Shown: positions 30,985 through 40,528, numbered from the stretch's first letter. The stretch is 64,000 nucleotides of DNA from Paenibacillus sp. JCM 10914 (GCF_001315105.1 NZ_BAZR01000009.1:109250-173249); one strand, 5' to 3'. The notes: a model not told the origin generated them from the letters alone. Translations and numbers: made by a program.

Positions 30985-31903
30985 ATGACTATAACAATTG
31001 GCATGATTGGTCTGGATACGTCCCACGTTTCGATTTTTTCTAAAATGCTGCATGATCAGGAACATCCATATTATATCCCTGGCGGACGTGTAACCGCAGC
31101 CTTTCCTGGCGGATCCCCGGATTTCGAGCTAAGCATAAGCAGGGTGGAAGGGTATACGGAGGAGTTGGCTGCATGGGGTACGGAAATCATGGACAGCCCG
31201 GCGGACGTGGCGAAGAGTGTGGACGCGTGATGCTCGAAGCCGTTGATGGCAGGGCGCACCTTGCACTCTTCCGCGAGATTGCCCCGCATTGCCGGCTTGT
31301 GTTCATTGACAAGCCGTTTGCGATAACCAGTCAGGATGCCGTTGCGATCGTTAAGCTGGCGCAGAAACATCAAGTCACGATCATGAGCAGCTCGTCCCTT
31401 CGTTACGCGCAAGGGCTTCAGGATGAACTTGCGCGTGCTGGCGAGGAAGGGATTATCGGCGTCGATTGTGCCGGTCCGCTTCACCTGCAGCCCACCCAGC
31501 CGGGTTTCTTCTGGTATGGCATTCATGCAGCGAGATGCTCTATCGCGTGCTGGGTGAAGGTTGTACACAAGTGCACGTGGCGGCAACGGAGCAGCATGAA
31601 GTATTGACGGGAGTATGGCAAGACGGCCGCATCGGCACCGTTCGCGGCAATCGCGCGGGTAACGGCAGGTTCGGCATTACGATCCATCGCCAGGAGGACA
31701 GTCGATTCGTGGATCTGATGGAGCACCCCAAGCCGTATTACGCCAGCTTGCTGGATGAGGTGATGAACATGTTCGCAACCGGTAAACCGGACGTACCACT
31801 GTCTGAGACGCTGGAGATCGTTCGTTTCCTCGAAGCCGCGAACGTATCGCGCGAAACAGGGCAGGTCGTAAGACTAGCCGATGACTTTATATCGATAACG
31901 TGA
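30985..31903 (+). CDS. Second Gfo/Idh/MocA-like oxidoreductase, two frameshifts
   Basis: ATG 30985 after GAGGAG. MTITIGMIGLDTSHVSIFSK is a variant Rossmann start. Two breaks: at about 31228 (SVDA to VMLEAVDGRAHL) and at about 31532 (YGIHAA to EMLYRVLGEG). Each is repaired by doubling a G. IDKPFAIT is the family catalytic motif. The repaired protein is about 306 residues, shorter than the first enzyme. Last gene of the operon; about 400 bases separate it from a terminator. Confidence 0.82.
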
Positions 31904-32083
31904 ATCACGGGATTGGGGGCTGTCGAGCAAAGATCTTCCTAGATCTTGCAGGGCGGCTCTTATTACTTCTTGCTGTGCATAGACGCCTCGTGTCGTGCAT
32001 GAATCGTCCCATTGTTCGTAATGGAGATCCGATATAGATCACCCCGTTAGATTAATCCGGTAGATTAGATCACCAGTGAGAGA

Positions 32084-32270
32084 AATTCCTGCAATTATGC
32101 AGGAATTAGTGGGTCGATGATGCGATATTTACAGAAATACCTGCAAATGTGCAGGCTTTTAACTCAAACCAGGGCTAATCGGTCGAATAGGTGATAAAAA
32201 ACTGCACATATGCATCCTTTTCTACTAAAGGGATAAATTTTGGTGGAAAAGCCTGCACTTTGCATCCTTT
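32084..32270. repeat. Four intergenic palindromic CCTGCA-TGCAGG repeats spaced about 50-60 bp
   Basis: Copies at 32084-32107 (AATTCCTGCA-atta-TGCAGGAATT, perfect), 32140 (CCTGCA-aatg-TGCAGG), 32202 (TGCA-cata-TGCA) and 32252 (CCTGCA with a degraded right arm). Each is flanked by A-rich left and T-rich right sides. Distances are 52, 62 and 50 bases. The rest of 31904-32430 contains no gene. Function unknown. Confidence 0.75.
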
Positions 32271-32304
32271 CACCTGCCCAAGGTTACATGGTACGTTGGA
32301 AACA

Positions 32305-32344
32305 AAAACAAGCCATAGCGGTGAGTACCACCGCTATGGCTTTT
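32305..32344 (-). terminator. Terminator between converging genes
   Basis: A perfect 14-bp stem AAGCCATAGCGGTG / CACCGCTATGGCTT around AGTAC, with T-rich sequence on both strands (TTTT on plus, TTGTTTTTGTTT on minus). It ends the secreted-protein gene and could end the oxidoreductase operon. Confidence 0.8.
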
Positions 32345-32430
32345 CATCTGAATAGAAATCCAGATAGCTTTTTAGAATAGAACCGGCTCCTGTTCCTGTT
32401 AATGAGGTGCTTAAAAATTAGTCGGAATGA

Positions 32431-35400
32431 TCAATCCGCCGTTAAGGTAAGATTCAGTATGCTCATGGATCCAGGCGTCTCGAAACGTATTTTGTGCCAA
32501 CCCGGTGCGAGCGTTATACTACCCAGGTCATGGAACGATGTACGTAGGGTGGAGGAGAGCAGCACATCGGTTGGGAGCTGGACATTATCGATATAAACTT
32601 GGTATGTGAGATTGCCAAGCACGCGTTCGAGCGTTACGTTGTAGGCAGATGATGAACTAGCCGGTACATAAATATCGTATTCGATGAATTGTTCGAATTC
32701 GATCTGACCATAGATGCTTCCACTGAAATAATCGTTATAGACAGATGAAGGCGTCAGATTCTTGAAGTGAATGCGTGAGGAAGTGCTTGCTGGCGTCCAC
32801 GATCCGGGCGCGTATGGTATAGAAGCCGGGGCCGCCCCTGTTTGGAGTTGCGCTCCCGTCGCGCTGTCAAAAGGAAAATACAAGTTCGCAGGATAACTTA
32901 GCATACTGGATGCATGGACGTTATAATCGATCTTCAGTGAAGGGGCCATAGCTCCGATCCATTCATTGCGAAGACCGCTGCCCGAATCGGTTGCGACGTT
33001 AAGCCCTGCATTTGGCATCGTATGGATCAACCGATCAAAGTTTGCCGTTAATGTGACTTGATAAGAGATCCGATAAATTTCGCCTTGGCTCAGGGACCAC
33101 GGTAAAATTATGCCCTCCTGTTCCAGTACATCGGGATCAACGCTGAGCACGATGTCGCGCGATGAGTCCAGCGTCCAATCCGTTTCCGCTGCATTCGGCG
33201 CAATGACTCTGGATATTCTGACATCCAGATTGGCAGGACGCAGCGTCTCATCCCCTAGCTGATCGAACCATTTGACATCGTGGTACGGACCCTTACCTGT
33301 TACTTGAACATACGTGACAGGGTTGATGGTTTCATTCGGCTCCGGCTCGCCGTCATAAGCCTTCAGCGCTTTCAGATGCAGGGAGCTTTGGTACCACAGT
33401 CCGCTTGCAGCCGTCGCATCGTAAGCTTCCTTCCATACGAGCTCTTCAGGTCCAACATCCACGCCGGCTTCCTTCAGATAAGCAAAAGCATGCATTGCAT
33501 CCCATACCATCATAATTTCATGACTCTGGTCGAGCACAGCTCTTGTAGTGTTGAGCGGATTCTCCGCGGTATCGTAATAGAAGGCGCCATCGTATTCGTA
33601 TTCTCGTGCCAGATACCAGAGTAACCCGCGCGCAAGCTCAAGCATCTTCGGGTCGTTCTTCAAGTATCCAAGCTTGGCAAGCAGATGTGCCTTGGCTGCG
33701 TTCACATTATCCGCTCCGTCTCCAAGCGGGTTGCTCGCATCATTCGGTATGCCTGTTGTGGAAGGGCCGTAGCCGAAAAAGTAGTAAGGACGGTCTTTAT
33801 ACAATCCATGATTGTATCCGTTTCTTGGCAGCTGGTAATATGCAAAATCGTACACAGCATCAAGCAGTGCCGGGTCATTGTTAACTTGATAGGAATGAAT
33901 CAAGCGCGCACCGATTTGCGAGTTCACATGACCGTCCGGCGAGTGCTTCGGATAAGTGTAACCATACACGTTCGTCCAGTTCCAATTGAACTTGTAATCC
34001 CATCCGCCGCGGTACTGCTCATTACGTCCAGTGTCCAGCACCTTCTGCCATTCATCCGGGTAGTGAGTACGAACAAATTCGTTGTCGCCGTTTGCTTTGT
34101 ATTGGGAATAAAATGCATAGTTTACCATTTGATTCGAACGATCCAGAAAAGATGAGTCTCCGGTTAATGTGTACAGAGTCGAGTTCGTTCCCGCTGTCGA
34201 TTGAGCACCTCCAGGAAAATACTCGCCGCCCGTTCCACTCGGGGATACGATCGGAGAGAAGGGAATATCCCCGGCAAAAGCTCTGCCCGGATCATTCGGA
34301 CCTGGCACAATGCCAACCGTTGCAGCTAGTGTAGGCAGGTTAAACTCACGAATTTTGGTGCTCGGTGCTGACCAATAGTTGAGATAATAGTATCCGTCTA
34401 AACCGAAGAAGTGACGCCTGATCAATTCGCTGCTCCATACCGACGAATCAGGACTGGTCGTGACAGCTTCCGGCACGTGCGGCCAGAATATTTCAGGTTT
34501 AATCTCGTTGGCCCATTCGTAAGAAATTTGGATGTCTGTAGCGGGTGTTCCATCCACCTTGTATAGATCAAGCCAAGGCTCAACGACAATACCGTCCCAT
34601 AAGGTTTCGCCTGTACCTCCACCGGATATGAGCTCGATCTTCAGGCGAGCTGCGCCAGCCGGTTTGAACAGAACTTGCGTTAATCGTCGCCATTCACCAG
34701 AGAGGTCAAATGCCTCGGCTTCGTACGTCTCCCATTGCAGCGGGTCACTACCGCTGTCCAGCCAGGTTAGACGCACCCTGGATGAATATCCCTCTGAAGT
34801 CACCACGTTATTGTAGACAACGTTGACTTTATAGCGGCGGCTCTCAGCAAGTGGAAGCCCGGTTTGCGTCAGCGTAATCGTATCTAAAGTAGAGGCGGTT
34901 GACGTCTGCAGCGTGCCGCCAAGATCATAACCACCTGTGGTTAACCAAACGGCGTTCGCATCGACGGATCCTGGTGCCGCGTAGAAGTCCCAACCGTTTG
35001 CCGGGGTCTCCCGCTCAAAGCTGCCGTTCACGATTTGGTTCGCGATTTCTTGAAAGACGGCATTATCCACCCAGACGAGCCCATGCTGAGTCTGGATAGA
35101 CATCGAAGCAGTGACAGCTTGCGGTGGTGCCGTAGCATCCAGCTCTGCTAGTGTCGCGAAACGGTCCTGCTCTTCGCGGAACAACAGGGTCGATTGTGTA
35201 TGAATCGTTTGTCCGTCCGCATCCTTAAATTCAACGAACAGCGTGGCACTGCCTTCAACATAAGAAGTTCGGTATTTGAACGATGCACGGTATGTGTTAA
35301 GAGGACTAACGGGTATACTCGCTTGCGTAACCTGAGCTTGATCACCTGCGTTCGGAGCTTCCAAGCGAACGGCACTTCCCGTTAACCGGAATCCTGCAGC

Positions 35401-36360
35401 CGTCGAGCGCGTGGTGCTTCCGCTTCCTTGCGTCTGGAAGCTCCAGCTTGGTAACGTTGTTCCGCTCCACGTATCGAAACCGGAGTTTGACAGCAGATTC
35501 GGACCGTTGCCAGCAAGCGAGTTATCAACGATCAGAATGTCAATCGTATCTTGATCGTTCGAGGCATATTCCACGGTAAAAGACAGGATACCCAGCGGGA
35601 GTTGGGAGAGATATTGACGACTGATCGAGATGACGTCCAGGTTGACCCAGTAGTCGACACCTGCGTGAAGTGCCTCCGTACCATTGTAAATACCGGTTAC
35701 GCTCTGTCCGTTCAGATCGATGGGAAGTGGAAGATTAGCTTGCTGCGAAGGTTTTTTGTCAAAGGTAAGCATTTCTGGCGGAGGTACATGCACGGACCAG
35801 GAAGCTGCATCGATATCAACGGCGCCACCGTTGCGAATATCGAATTCCAGGATGACGGATGTTGCGGTCAGCGGAGCGACGACTTGTGAGGCGTGAAGCT
35901 GATAGGAGGAGACTGCGGCTGCAGGAAGCCGTTCAACATAAGTTGGCGTAATGGCTGTGCCGTCGGCCATCCGATACGTTAGTTTAAAGTAAAGGGTCGC
36001 ATTAGCTGGACTAGCCGGCTTGCGATATAAGAAGGAGACATCATAGGTTTCGCCACCTGTGACAGGAAAAGGGCCTTGACGGAGATCTGCCCGATCGCCG
36101 GTAGCAGGAGCCTTCAGTGAGATGGAACTACTGCCCTCGGCTACATCTTGGGGTGATGTGAGCTGAGTAACCGTCCCCCCTGCATCGGTATAAACTCTCC
36201 AGTCGACAGGCGCGCCATTCGTCCATGACTCGAACCCGCCGTTACTTAGCGCGTTCTCTTGGGCATAGGCTGTACCGAGTCCAGTCAGAAGCATGAGAAC
36301 AACAAACCAAGCAGGCATCAGCCTTGAGGGCTTTGTCCAATGTGACCACCGTTTGTCCAC
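32431..36360 (-). CDS. Large secreted protein with several carbohydrate-binding modules and an X2 domain
   Basis: 1309 residues from GTG 36360 with AGGGGAGG upstream. A signal peptide of about 33 residues (MPAWFVVLMLLTGLGTAYA) means it is exported. Galactose-binding-like beta-sandwich modules occupy about 38-195, 290-440 and 441-605 (NGGFESW, NSGFDTWSG, NGSFERET starts). An X2/Ig module is at about 196-280 (LTFDKKPSQQ, VTGIYNGTEALHAGVDYWV). A large helical, possibly alpha/alpha-barrel, region at about 610-1020 (RGGWDYKFNWNWTNVYGYTY, DQSHEIMMVWDAMHAFAYL) is followed by another beta module. The helical part may be catalytic (polysaccharide lyase or hydrolase), but I cannot name the family. No cell-wall anchor is seen. 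Confidence 0.8.
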   Translation of the reverse strand: MDKRWSHWTKPSRLMPAWFVVLMLLTGLGTAYAQENALSNGGFESWTNGAPVDWRVYTDAGGTVTQLTSPQDVAEGSSSISLKAPATGDRADLRQGPFPVTGGETYDVSFLYRKPASPANATLYFKLTYRMADGTAITPTYVERLPAAAVSSYQLHASQVVAPLTATSVILEFDIRNGGAVDIDAASWSVHVPPPEMLTFDKKPSQQANLPLPIDLNGQSVTGIYNGTEALHAGVDYWVNLDVISISRQYLSQLPLGILSFTVEYASNDQDTIDILIVDNSLAGNGPNLLSNSGFDTWSGTTLPSWSFQTQGSGSTTRSTAAGFRLTGSAVRLEAPNAGDQAQVTQASIPVSPLNTYRASFKYRTSYVEGSATLFVEFKDADGQTIHTQSTLLFREEQDRFATLAELDATAPPQAVTASMSIQTQHGLVWVDNAVFQEIANQIVNGSFERETPANGWDFYAAPGSVDANAVWLTTGGYDLGGTLQTSTASTLDTITLTQTGLPLAESRRYKVNVVYNNVVTSEGYSSRVRLTWLDSGSDPLQWETYEAEAFDLSGEWRRLTQVLFKPAGAARLKIELISGGGTGETLWDGIVVEPWLDLYKVDGTPATDIQISYEWANEIKPEIFWPHVPEAVTTSPDSSVWSSELIRRHFFGLDGYYYLNYWSAPSTKIREFNLPTLAATVGIVPGPNDPGRAFAGDIPFSPIVSPSGTGGEYFPGGAQSTAGTNSTLYTLTGDSSFLDRSNQMVNYAFYSQYKANGDNEFVRTHYPDEWQKVLDTGRNEQYRGGWDYKFNWNWTNVYGYTYPKHSPDGHVNSQIGARLIHSYQVNNDPALLDAVYDFAYYQLPRNGYNHGLYKDRPYYFFGYGPSTTGIPNDASNPLGDGADNVNAAKAHLLAKLGYLKNDPKMLELARGLLWYLAREYEYDGAFYYDTAENPLNTTRAVLDQSHEIMMVWDAMHAFAYLKEAGVDVGPEELVWKEAYDATAASGLWYQSSLHLKALKAYDGEPEPNETINPVTYVQVTGKGPYHDVKWFDQLGDETLRPANLDVRISRVIAPNAAETDWTLDSSRDIVLSVDPDVLEQEGIILPWSLSQGEIYRISYQVTLTANFDRLIHTMPNAGLNVATDSGSGLRNEWIGAMAPSLKIDYNVHASSMLSYPANLYFPFDSATGAQLQTGAAPASIPYAPGSWTPASTSSRIHFKNLTPSSVYNDYFSGSIYGQIEFEQFIEYDIYVPASSSSAYNVTLERVLGNLTYQVYIDNVQLPTDVLLSSTLRTSFHDLGSITLAPGWHKIRFETPGSMSILNLTLTAD

Positions 36361-36552
36361 GAATATTCCTCCCCTATGGAATTAGGATGTAGAATTACAG
36401 CTTAAGAATCGTTGATCCATTTTTTGTATACCTTGTTTGTCCTAAAAGGTTATCCACCTCCTTCATCAGATCCATGCATACACTACGAGGATGACCTCTA
36501 GGTTACATATGGGGAATAAAATTATATTACTTGTATCGTACCTGTTATATAT

Positions 36553-36581
36553 ATTATAGTGGAATCCTGTTTTAGGTGTAA
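36553..36581 (-). promoter_or_regulatory. SigA promoter of the secreted protein gene
   Basis: On the minus strand TTACAC (36576-36581) and TATAAT (36553-36558) have an ideal 17-base spacer. The leader before GTG 36360 is about 185 bases, longer than usual. The 36361-36550 stretch shows no gene. Confidence 0.5.
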
Positions 36582-36587
36582 ACGTCT

Positions 36588-36674
36588 ATGTCAGATATGT
36601 TTTGGAAGGAAAAAGATATTGTTCATCCTCAGATCGAAGCTTACAATGAGGAAGTGGGAAATCCTGAGATATGA
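36588..36674 (+). CDS. Short upstream open frame, possibly part of the next gene
   Basis: ATG 36588 encodes 28 residues (MSDMFWKEKDIVHPQI...) ending at TGA 36674. It has no clear ribosome binding site. It may be the real N terminus of the 36690 gene separated by an indel, or just a chance frame. Confidence 0.2.
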   Translation: MSDMFWKEKDIVHPQIEAYNEEVGNPEI

Positions 36675-36689
36675 GGTGAATATTCCAAA

Positions 36690-37046
36690 GTGAGTAGCGT
36701 GATCTTCGGAGAAATAACAAGAGGCATCGAATTTACAGGTGACTTGAAGCGTGACATCGAGGCGTTGTTTACAGTTCATGATGCCTTGAGTACATATGAG
36801 CATATATTGAATGTAGTGAACGAAGCCGTTCAGAAGTTCGTAGCGGATAAGCTGTCTTGGGAATCGCCAGTTCACGATGTTTTTCAGGTACAGATGCGGG
36901 CACGGATCCATGAATCCGACCTCAATGGCGCAGTACTCGTGTATTTGGATCACGTATGGGAGCAGCGACAACAGTTGAAGCTGGTTCATCCATGGTTGAT
37001 CGAGGCCAGGGCAGAGTTGCGGGGCAACAAACTGAACCGGGGGTGA
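36690..37046 (+). CDS. Hypothetical soluble protein
   Basis: 118 residues from GTG 36690, nine bases after GAGGTGA. Predicted mostly helical, with no known motif (MSSVIFGEITRGIEFTG, VHPWLIEARAELRGNK). It is followed after 7 bases by a small membrane protein. Unknown function. Confidence 0.5.
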   Translation: MSSVIFGEITRGIEFTGDLKRDIEALFTVHDALSTYEHILNVVNEAVQKFVADKLSWESPVHDVFQVQMRARIHESDLNGAVLVYLDHVWEQRQQLKLVHPWLIEARAELRGNKLNRG

Positions 37047-37053
37047 CATAGGT

Positions 37054-37347
37054 ATGAATAACAAAATCTTGGGTATGTTTTTTATTGGTTTGGCGGCATT
37101 TCTGTATGGAGTGCGGCATATAACGGCTGCCATATACGGATCAAGCAGCCTGTCTTGGAGCCGTGAACTGTTCGAATCGATGTTGAGTTATACGGGCAAA
37201 GGACCGCTAATCTTGAGCATCACTAGTTTGATTATCGGCATGTTCTGCTTACTTGGTCCAAGTGTTCGCAAGTGGCATGAGGCGGATTTACGACGGTCTA
37301 ACTGGAATGATCTGAATACGGAGAATTCGAGCAAGGAGAATTCATAA
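37054..37347 (+). CDS. Small membrane protein, hypothetical
   Basis: 97 residues, ATG 37054 behind GGGGGTGA. Two hydrophobic helices (ILGMFFIGLAAFLYGV and GPLILSITSLIIGMFCLLG) and a charged tail ending in NSSKENS. Not recognised. Confidence 0.6.
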   Translation: MNNKILGMFFIGLAAFLYGVRHITAAIYGSSSLSWSRELFESMLSYTGKGPLILSITSLIIGMFCLLGPSVRKWHEADLRRSNWNDLNTENSSKENS

Positions 37348-37393
37348 ATACATTGTTTTGACGAATCACGTATTGGTTTAAGGGGGAAGAAGT

Positions 37394-37798
37394 ATGTACA
37401 AGGAAGAGGCTGGATTCTGGGTTCGCTTCGGTGCGGGATTGTTGGATGGGTTGATCGTCGGGGTTCCGTTAAGTATTATCGGTTATTTGATTGCAGGGCA
37501 GAACTTTGACCGTGAACCGATCACGAATGTCCTGTCGATACTGTATGCTTTATTGCTACCGGTCATCTGGAAAGGATTCACCATCGGCAAAAAAATATGC
37601 GGAATTCGCATTCGCCGCGTTAACGATCATGAGCCGCCCGGGCTTGGAACCATGTTGCTTCGCAATTTCGTAGCCGCTATTATCTACGTTCTGACATTTG
37701 GCATCGGTATCATTGTCAGTTGCTTTATGGTTGCGATCCGGGAAGATCGGCGCTCCATTCACGATTTTGTCGCTGGTACGGAGGTGGTATGGGATTAA
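37394..37798 (+). CDS. RDD family membrane protein
   Basis: 134 residues from ATG 37394 with AAGGGGGAAG upstream. RDD signature: YKEEAGFWVRFGAGLLDGLI with arginine and aspartate, TIGKKICGIRI, and DRRSIHDFVAGTEVVW at the end. Three membrane helices. RDD proteins may transport or regulate ions, but role is unknown. Its stop overlaps the next start in TAATG. Confidence 0.85.
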   Translation: MYKEEAGFWVRFGAGLLDGLIVGVPLSIIGYLIAGQNFDREPITNVLSILYALLLPVIWKGFTIGKKICGIRIRRVNDHEPPGLGTMLLRNFVAAIIYVLTFGIGIIVSCFMVAIREDRRSIHDFVAGTEVVWD

Positions 37799-38345
37799 TG
37801 ATGATGGATTATAAGAACGGACTAAATTGTTCTGGATAATTATGATCACGATTCTGACATCCGGTTGTCTTGGTGGTGGTACAGCTGCCGATCATAATGA
37901 CCAGTATGTAGCGGAAGAGCTACAGGTTGGTAAGGTGATATCTATTCCATATTCACCAGTTCTGTATACCAAAACTGCATCTGACTTCACATGGGAGTTC
38001 AGCACCGTAGAGCTCGATGAAGACACCAGACTTCGCTATGAGGAGAAAATCCCGATTGCACCCGGCGGCTACATCGTCAAGGAAACCGAACAGGAAATTT
38101 ATATGATCGTTAGCGCAGGTATGATGGCTGCCACGGATGGATTCGAAATCGAATCCATTAATATGCTAGAGGAAGAATTAGGAGAAGAGCCTATATTAAA
38201 TATTAAATTATCATCGGTGCAGGATGAGAGCACAAAAGATTACGCCGGTGAAGCTAGTGTTACAGCACTAATCGTTATAGCGAAGTCGGCTCTGCCAGTA
38301 GGCGAGACGATTCTTGGAGTCAGCATGACGGGAGTGAATAATTAG
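37798..38345 (+). CDS. Hypothetical lipoprotein, frameshifted at the start
   Basis: ATG 37798 overlaps the RDD stop and is preceded by GGAGGTGG. The frame MMMDYKNGL reaches TAA after 13 codons. Adding one A in AAA at about 37823 continues as KLFWIIMITILTSGCLGG, a lipoprotein signal peptide with lipobox TSGC. The mature protein to 38345 is about 155 residues with no recognised domain. Probable membrane-anchored lipoprotein. Confidence 0.6.
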
Positions 38346-38380
38346 TTATTAGTTTTACCAAGAAAGGCTTGATGATTGAT

Positions 38381-38602
38381 ATGGACAAAACTTTGCTTCG
38401 TTCAGACATGGGATTTGGTCGAATAAAGAGAGAGCTATCCTATTTCTCGGACTCTATAATGATCATCATCTCTTTGGCCTCCAAGGAGAGTAACAAGTTC
38501 ACGCGGTTACAGATCGCAGCAGTTGCAGGACATGCAGCACTGCTTCTGTTCCTTGGTCTGCACACGACACTCAGTTACGTCCTACTTAGGACCTTAACTT
38601 AA
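38381..38602 (+). CDS. Small hypothetical protein
   Basis: 73 residues starting at ATG 38381, with AAAGGC about 16 bases upstream (other starts at 38369 are possible). N half (DKTLLRSDMGFGRIKRELSY) is charged, C half (AAVAGHAALLLFLGLHTTLS) is hydrophobic. Ends 13 bases before the kinase gene. Not recognised. Confidence 0.35.
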   Translation: MDKTLLRSDMGFGRIKRELSYFSDSIMIIISLASKESNKFTRLQIAAVAGHAALLLFLGLHTTLSYVLLRTLT

Positions 38603-38615
38603 GGGGGAAGGAAGC

Positions 38616-39206
38616 ATGAATATTGATTTTATCATTCTTCACGGTTCTCCCGGCAACGGGAAGACTACATTAAGTAGAAAACTTCATGAACAGCTTCAAT
38701 CGCCATACTTCGAATTCGGCTGGATTCCGGAATTCCGCATGCGGACCCGTTCCATGCCCATCTCGCAAAGGGAGGAGGAGCAGCTGTCTTTTGAAAATCT
38801 GATCCTCGTCGCGAAGAATTACAACGCTCACGGCTACAAAAACGTCATACTTACCGATTTGGACGATGTTAGGATGCTGGACATTTCCATCGTATTGAAG
38901 GGTTTTACCTACGTCATTTTAACGCTGTATACGGATCATGACGAGGTCCTCAAGCAAAGAATTCTTACAAGAGATAATGGCAACGAGTATACAGACTGGC
39001 AGCAATCGATCAAGACGAATGCGCTCATTCGGCGAAGACCGACGCTTCCAAATGAGTATCGAATACTAAATTCGAGAGACGATGTAGACACGACACTTGC
39101 TATCATCATGGAAACTCTGGAGAAACACTTGCCTGATGATGGCGGTGATGTTTCGAATTTTAAGCGCGAGGATTTCTATAGCTATATAAGGGATGAAGGG
39201 ATTTAG
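38616..39206 (+). CDS. P-loop nucleoside kinase-like protein
   Basis: 196 residues, ATG 38616 after AAGGGGGAAGG. Walker A at residues 10-17 (GSPGNGKTT), and NVILTDLDD as a possible Walker B strand. The small size suggests a zeta-toxin/shikimate-kinase-like NTPase that phosphorylates a small molecule. Substrate unknown. A hairpin follows. Confidence 0.7.
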   Translation: MNIDFIILHGSPGNGKTTLSRKLHEQLQSPYFEFGWIPEFRMRTRSMPISQREEEQLSFENLILVAKNYNAHGYKNVILTDLDDVRMLDISIVLKGFTYVILTLYTDHDEVLKQRILTRDNGNEYTDWQQSIKTNALIRRRPTLPNEYRILNSRDDVDTTLAIIMETLEKHLPDDGGDVSNFKREDFYSYIRDEGI

Positions 39207-39210
39207 AGGT

Positions 39211-39238
39211 AGAGGGGGCTGATCAGCCCCTCTTATTT
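39211..39238 (+). terminator. Terminator after the kinase gene
   Basis: AGGGGGCTGATCAGCCCCT palindrome (9-bp stem) followed by CTTATTT. Confidence 0.7.
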
Positions 39239-39247
39239 AATCAGCAT

Positions 39248-39490
39248 GTGACGTTTGCAAGGTACATCTTTTTTGTCCCTCTAATTATGGCGCTTGTTGC
39301 CGGATTGGCGAGATTGCCAAAACCATGGATATGGCGTAGCCTTGGTTTGTTTGGTATGGTTATCGGCATGTTTTTGACGGCCATTTTATCCGCACGAATT
39401 GGATGGTTGTCCGCATTACATCCGGTGATTGCCTTAATCATGTTCTCGAGCAGTTTGAAGCTAATCCGCGAGGCTCGAACACAGACGTAG
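39248..39490 (+). CDS. Small membrane protein, possible
   Basis: 80 residues read from GTG 39248, without a clear ribosome binding site. Three hydrophobic segments (IFFVPLIMALVAGLA, SLGLFGMVIGMFLTAIL, LHPVIALIMFSSSL). An indel may have removed the real start (C-ATG-TGA is adjacent). Not recognised. Confidence 0.35.
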   Translation: MTFARYIFFVPLIMALVAGLARLPKPWIWRSLGLFGMVIGMFLTAILSARIGWLSALHPVIALIMFSSSLKLIREARTQT

Positions 39491-39575
39491 TATAAGAAAG
39501 TAGTCAAAGAACCTTTTCCAACATACAAGGCGGGATGTATAATCATAGAAGGTGCTTTGCAGTAAACGTTAAATT

Positions 39576-39614
39576 AAACCCAGACTTTAGATGGATCTTC
39601 TGAAGCTGGGTTTT
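39576..39614 (+). terminator. Hairpin before the HAD gene
   Basis: AAACCCAG pairs with CTGGGTTT over an inner stem-containing loop, with TTTT at the end. It is 36 bases upstream of the HAD start, so it may end the previous gene or act as an attenuator. Confidence 0.45.
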
Positions 39615-39649
39615 GCCATACCTAAAATTCTAATGGAAGAGGTGTGTCG

Positions 39650-40528
39650 ATGAATCAAATAGCTTACGTCACAGATCTGGACGGAACGTTGCTGAGAAGG
39701 GATCAGACGCTCTCGCCGTACACGATAGATGTTATGAGCCAGGCGCTGGATCAAGGTGTGATCGTTACGTATGCGACGGCGCGCGGCCATATTAGCGCAC
39801 AAAAGGTGGTTTCCGCTATTCCGTGGAAATATCCGGCGATATTGTATAACGGTGCATTGATCTATGATGCTTTGAACCAAAAGGTCGTTGACGGGTATTG
39901 GCTGGATCAGGACATCTCGAACGCCATCATCGAGGCAGGACGAATACATGGAATCACACCGTTTTATTTCTCAATGGATGAGAATCAGCGTGAGCGGGTA
40001 TTACATGAGGAACTACGACGTGAGGGAGAGACTGCGTTCTACTTAAGCCGTCCGAACGATCCCAGGTTTCAGCAGGTGGTTTCGCTGGACTGTCCAGTGC
40101 GCTATCGAACGCTGGCTTTAACATACATCGGTCTGCTTGATGAACTGGAACCGCTTCGGCTTGAAATAACAGAACGGTTCGGAGATCTGATTCATGCGCA
40201 CATGATGCCTGATTACTACATCCCTAATCACTATTTCCTTGAATTCAGCCATGCGAAAGCGAACAAAAGTGACGGGCTCAAGTTATGGGGAACCCACATG
40301 GGAATCGAGCTAGAGCATGTCGTGGCTTTCGGAGACCACATGAATGATGTGGGTTTGATCGAAGCGGCTGGTATCGGGATTGCAGTCCGGAATGCGCATG
40401 AACATATTCAACAGTTGGCGGATCAGATTATCGATTCGAATGAAATGGACGGGGTAGCCCGATATATTCAGAAGGCGTTTGACCATAGATACCATACGAC
40501 GAAAGTGTATGAGGGACATCATACATAA
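39650..40528 (+). CDS. HAD superfamily hydrolase, Cof/IIB type
   Basis: 292 residues from ATG 39650 behind GAAGAGGTG. Motif I DLDGTLL (nucleophile D9 and D11), motif III-like FSHAKANKSDGL with lysine, and motif IV AFGDHMNDVGLIEAA. Cof-type enzymes dephosphorylate sugar phosphates and cofactors. Substrate not predictable. Confidence 0.9.
   Translation: MNQIAYVTDLDGTLLRRDQTLSPYTIDVMSQALDQGVIVTYATARGHISAQKVVSAIPWKYPAILYNGALIYDALNQKVVDGYWLDQDISNAIIEAGRIHGITPFYFSMDENQRERVLHEELRREGETAFYLSRPNDPRFQQVVSLDCPVRYRTLALTYIGLLDELEPLRLEITERFGDLIHAHMMPDYYIPNHYFLEFSHAKANKSDGLKLWGTHMGIELEHVVAFGDHMNDVGLIEAAGIGIAVRNAHEHIQQLADQIIDSNEMDGVARYIQKAFDHRYHTTKVYEGHHT

Noticed and set aside
32084..32270. CRISPR-like array
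   Set aside because: Repeats are short, degenerate palindromes with variable spacing, and no cas genes are near.
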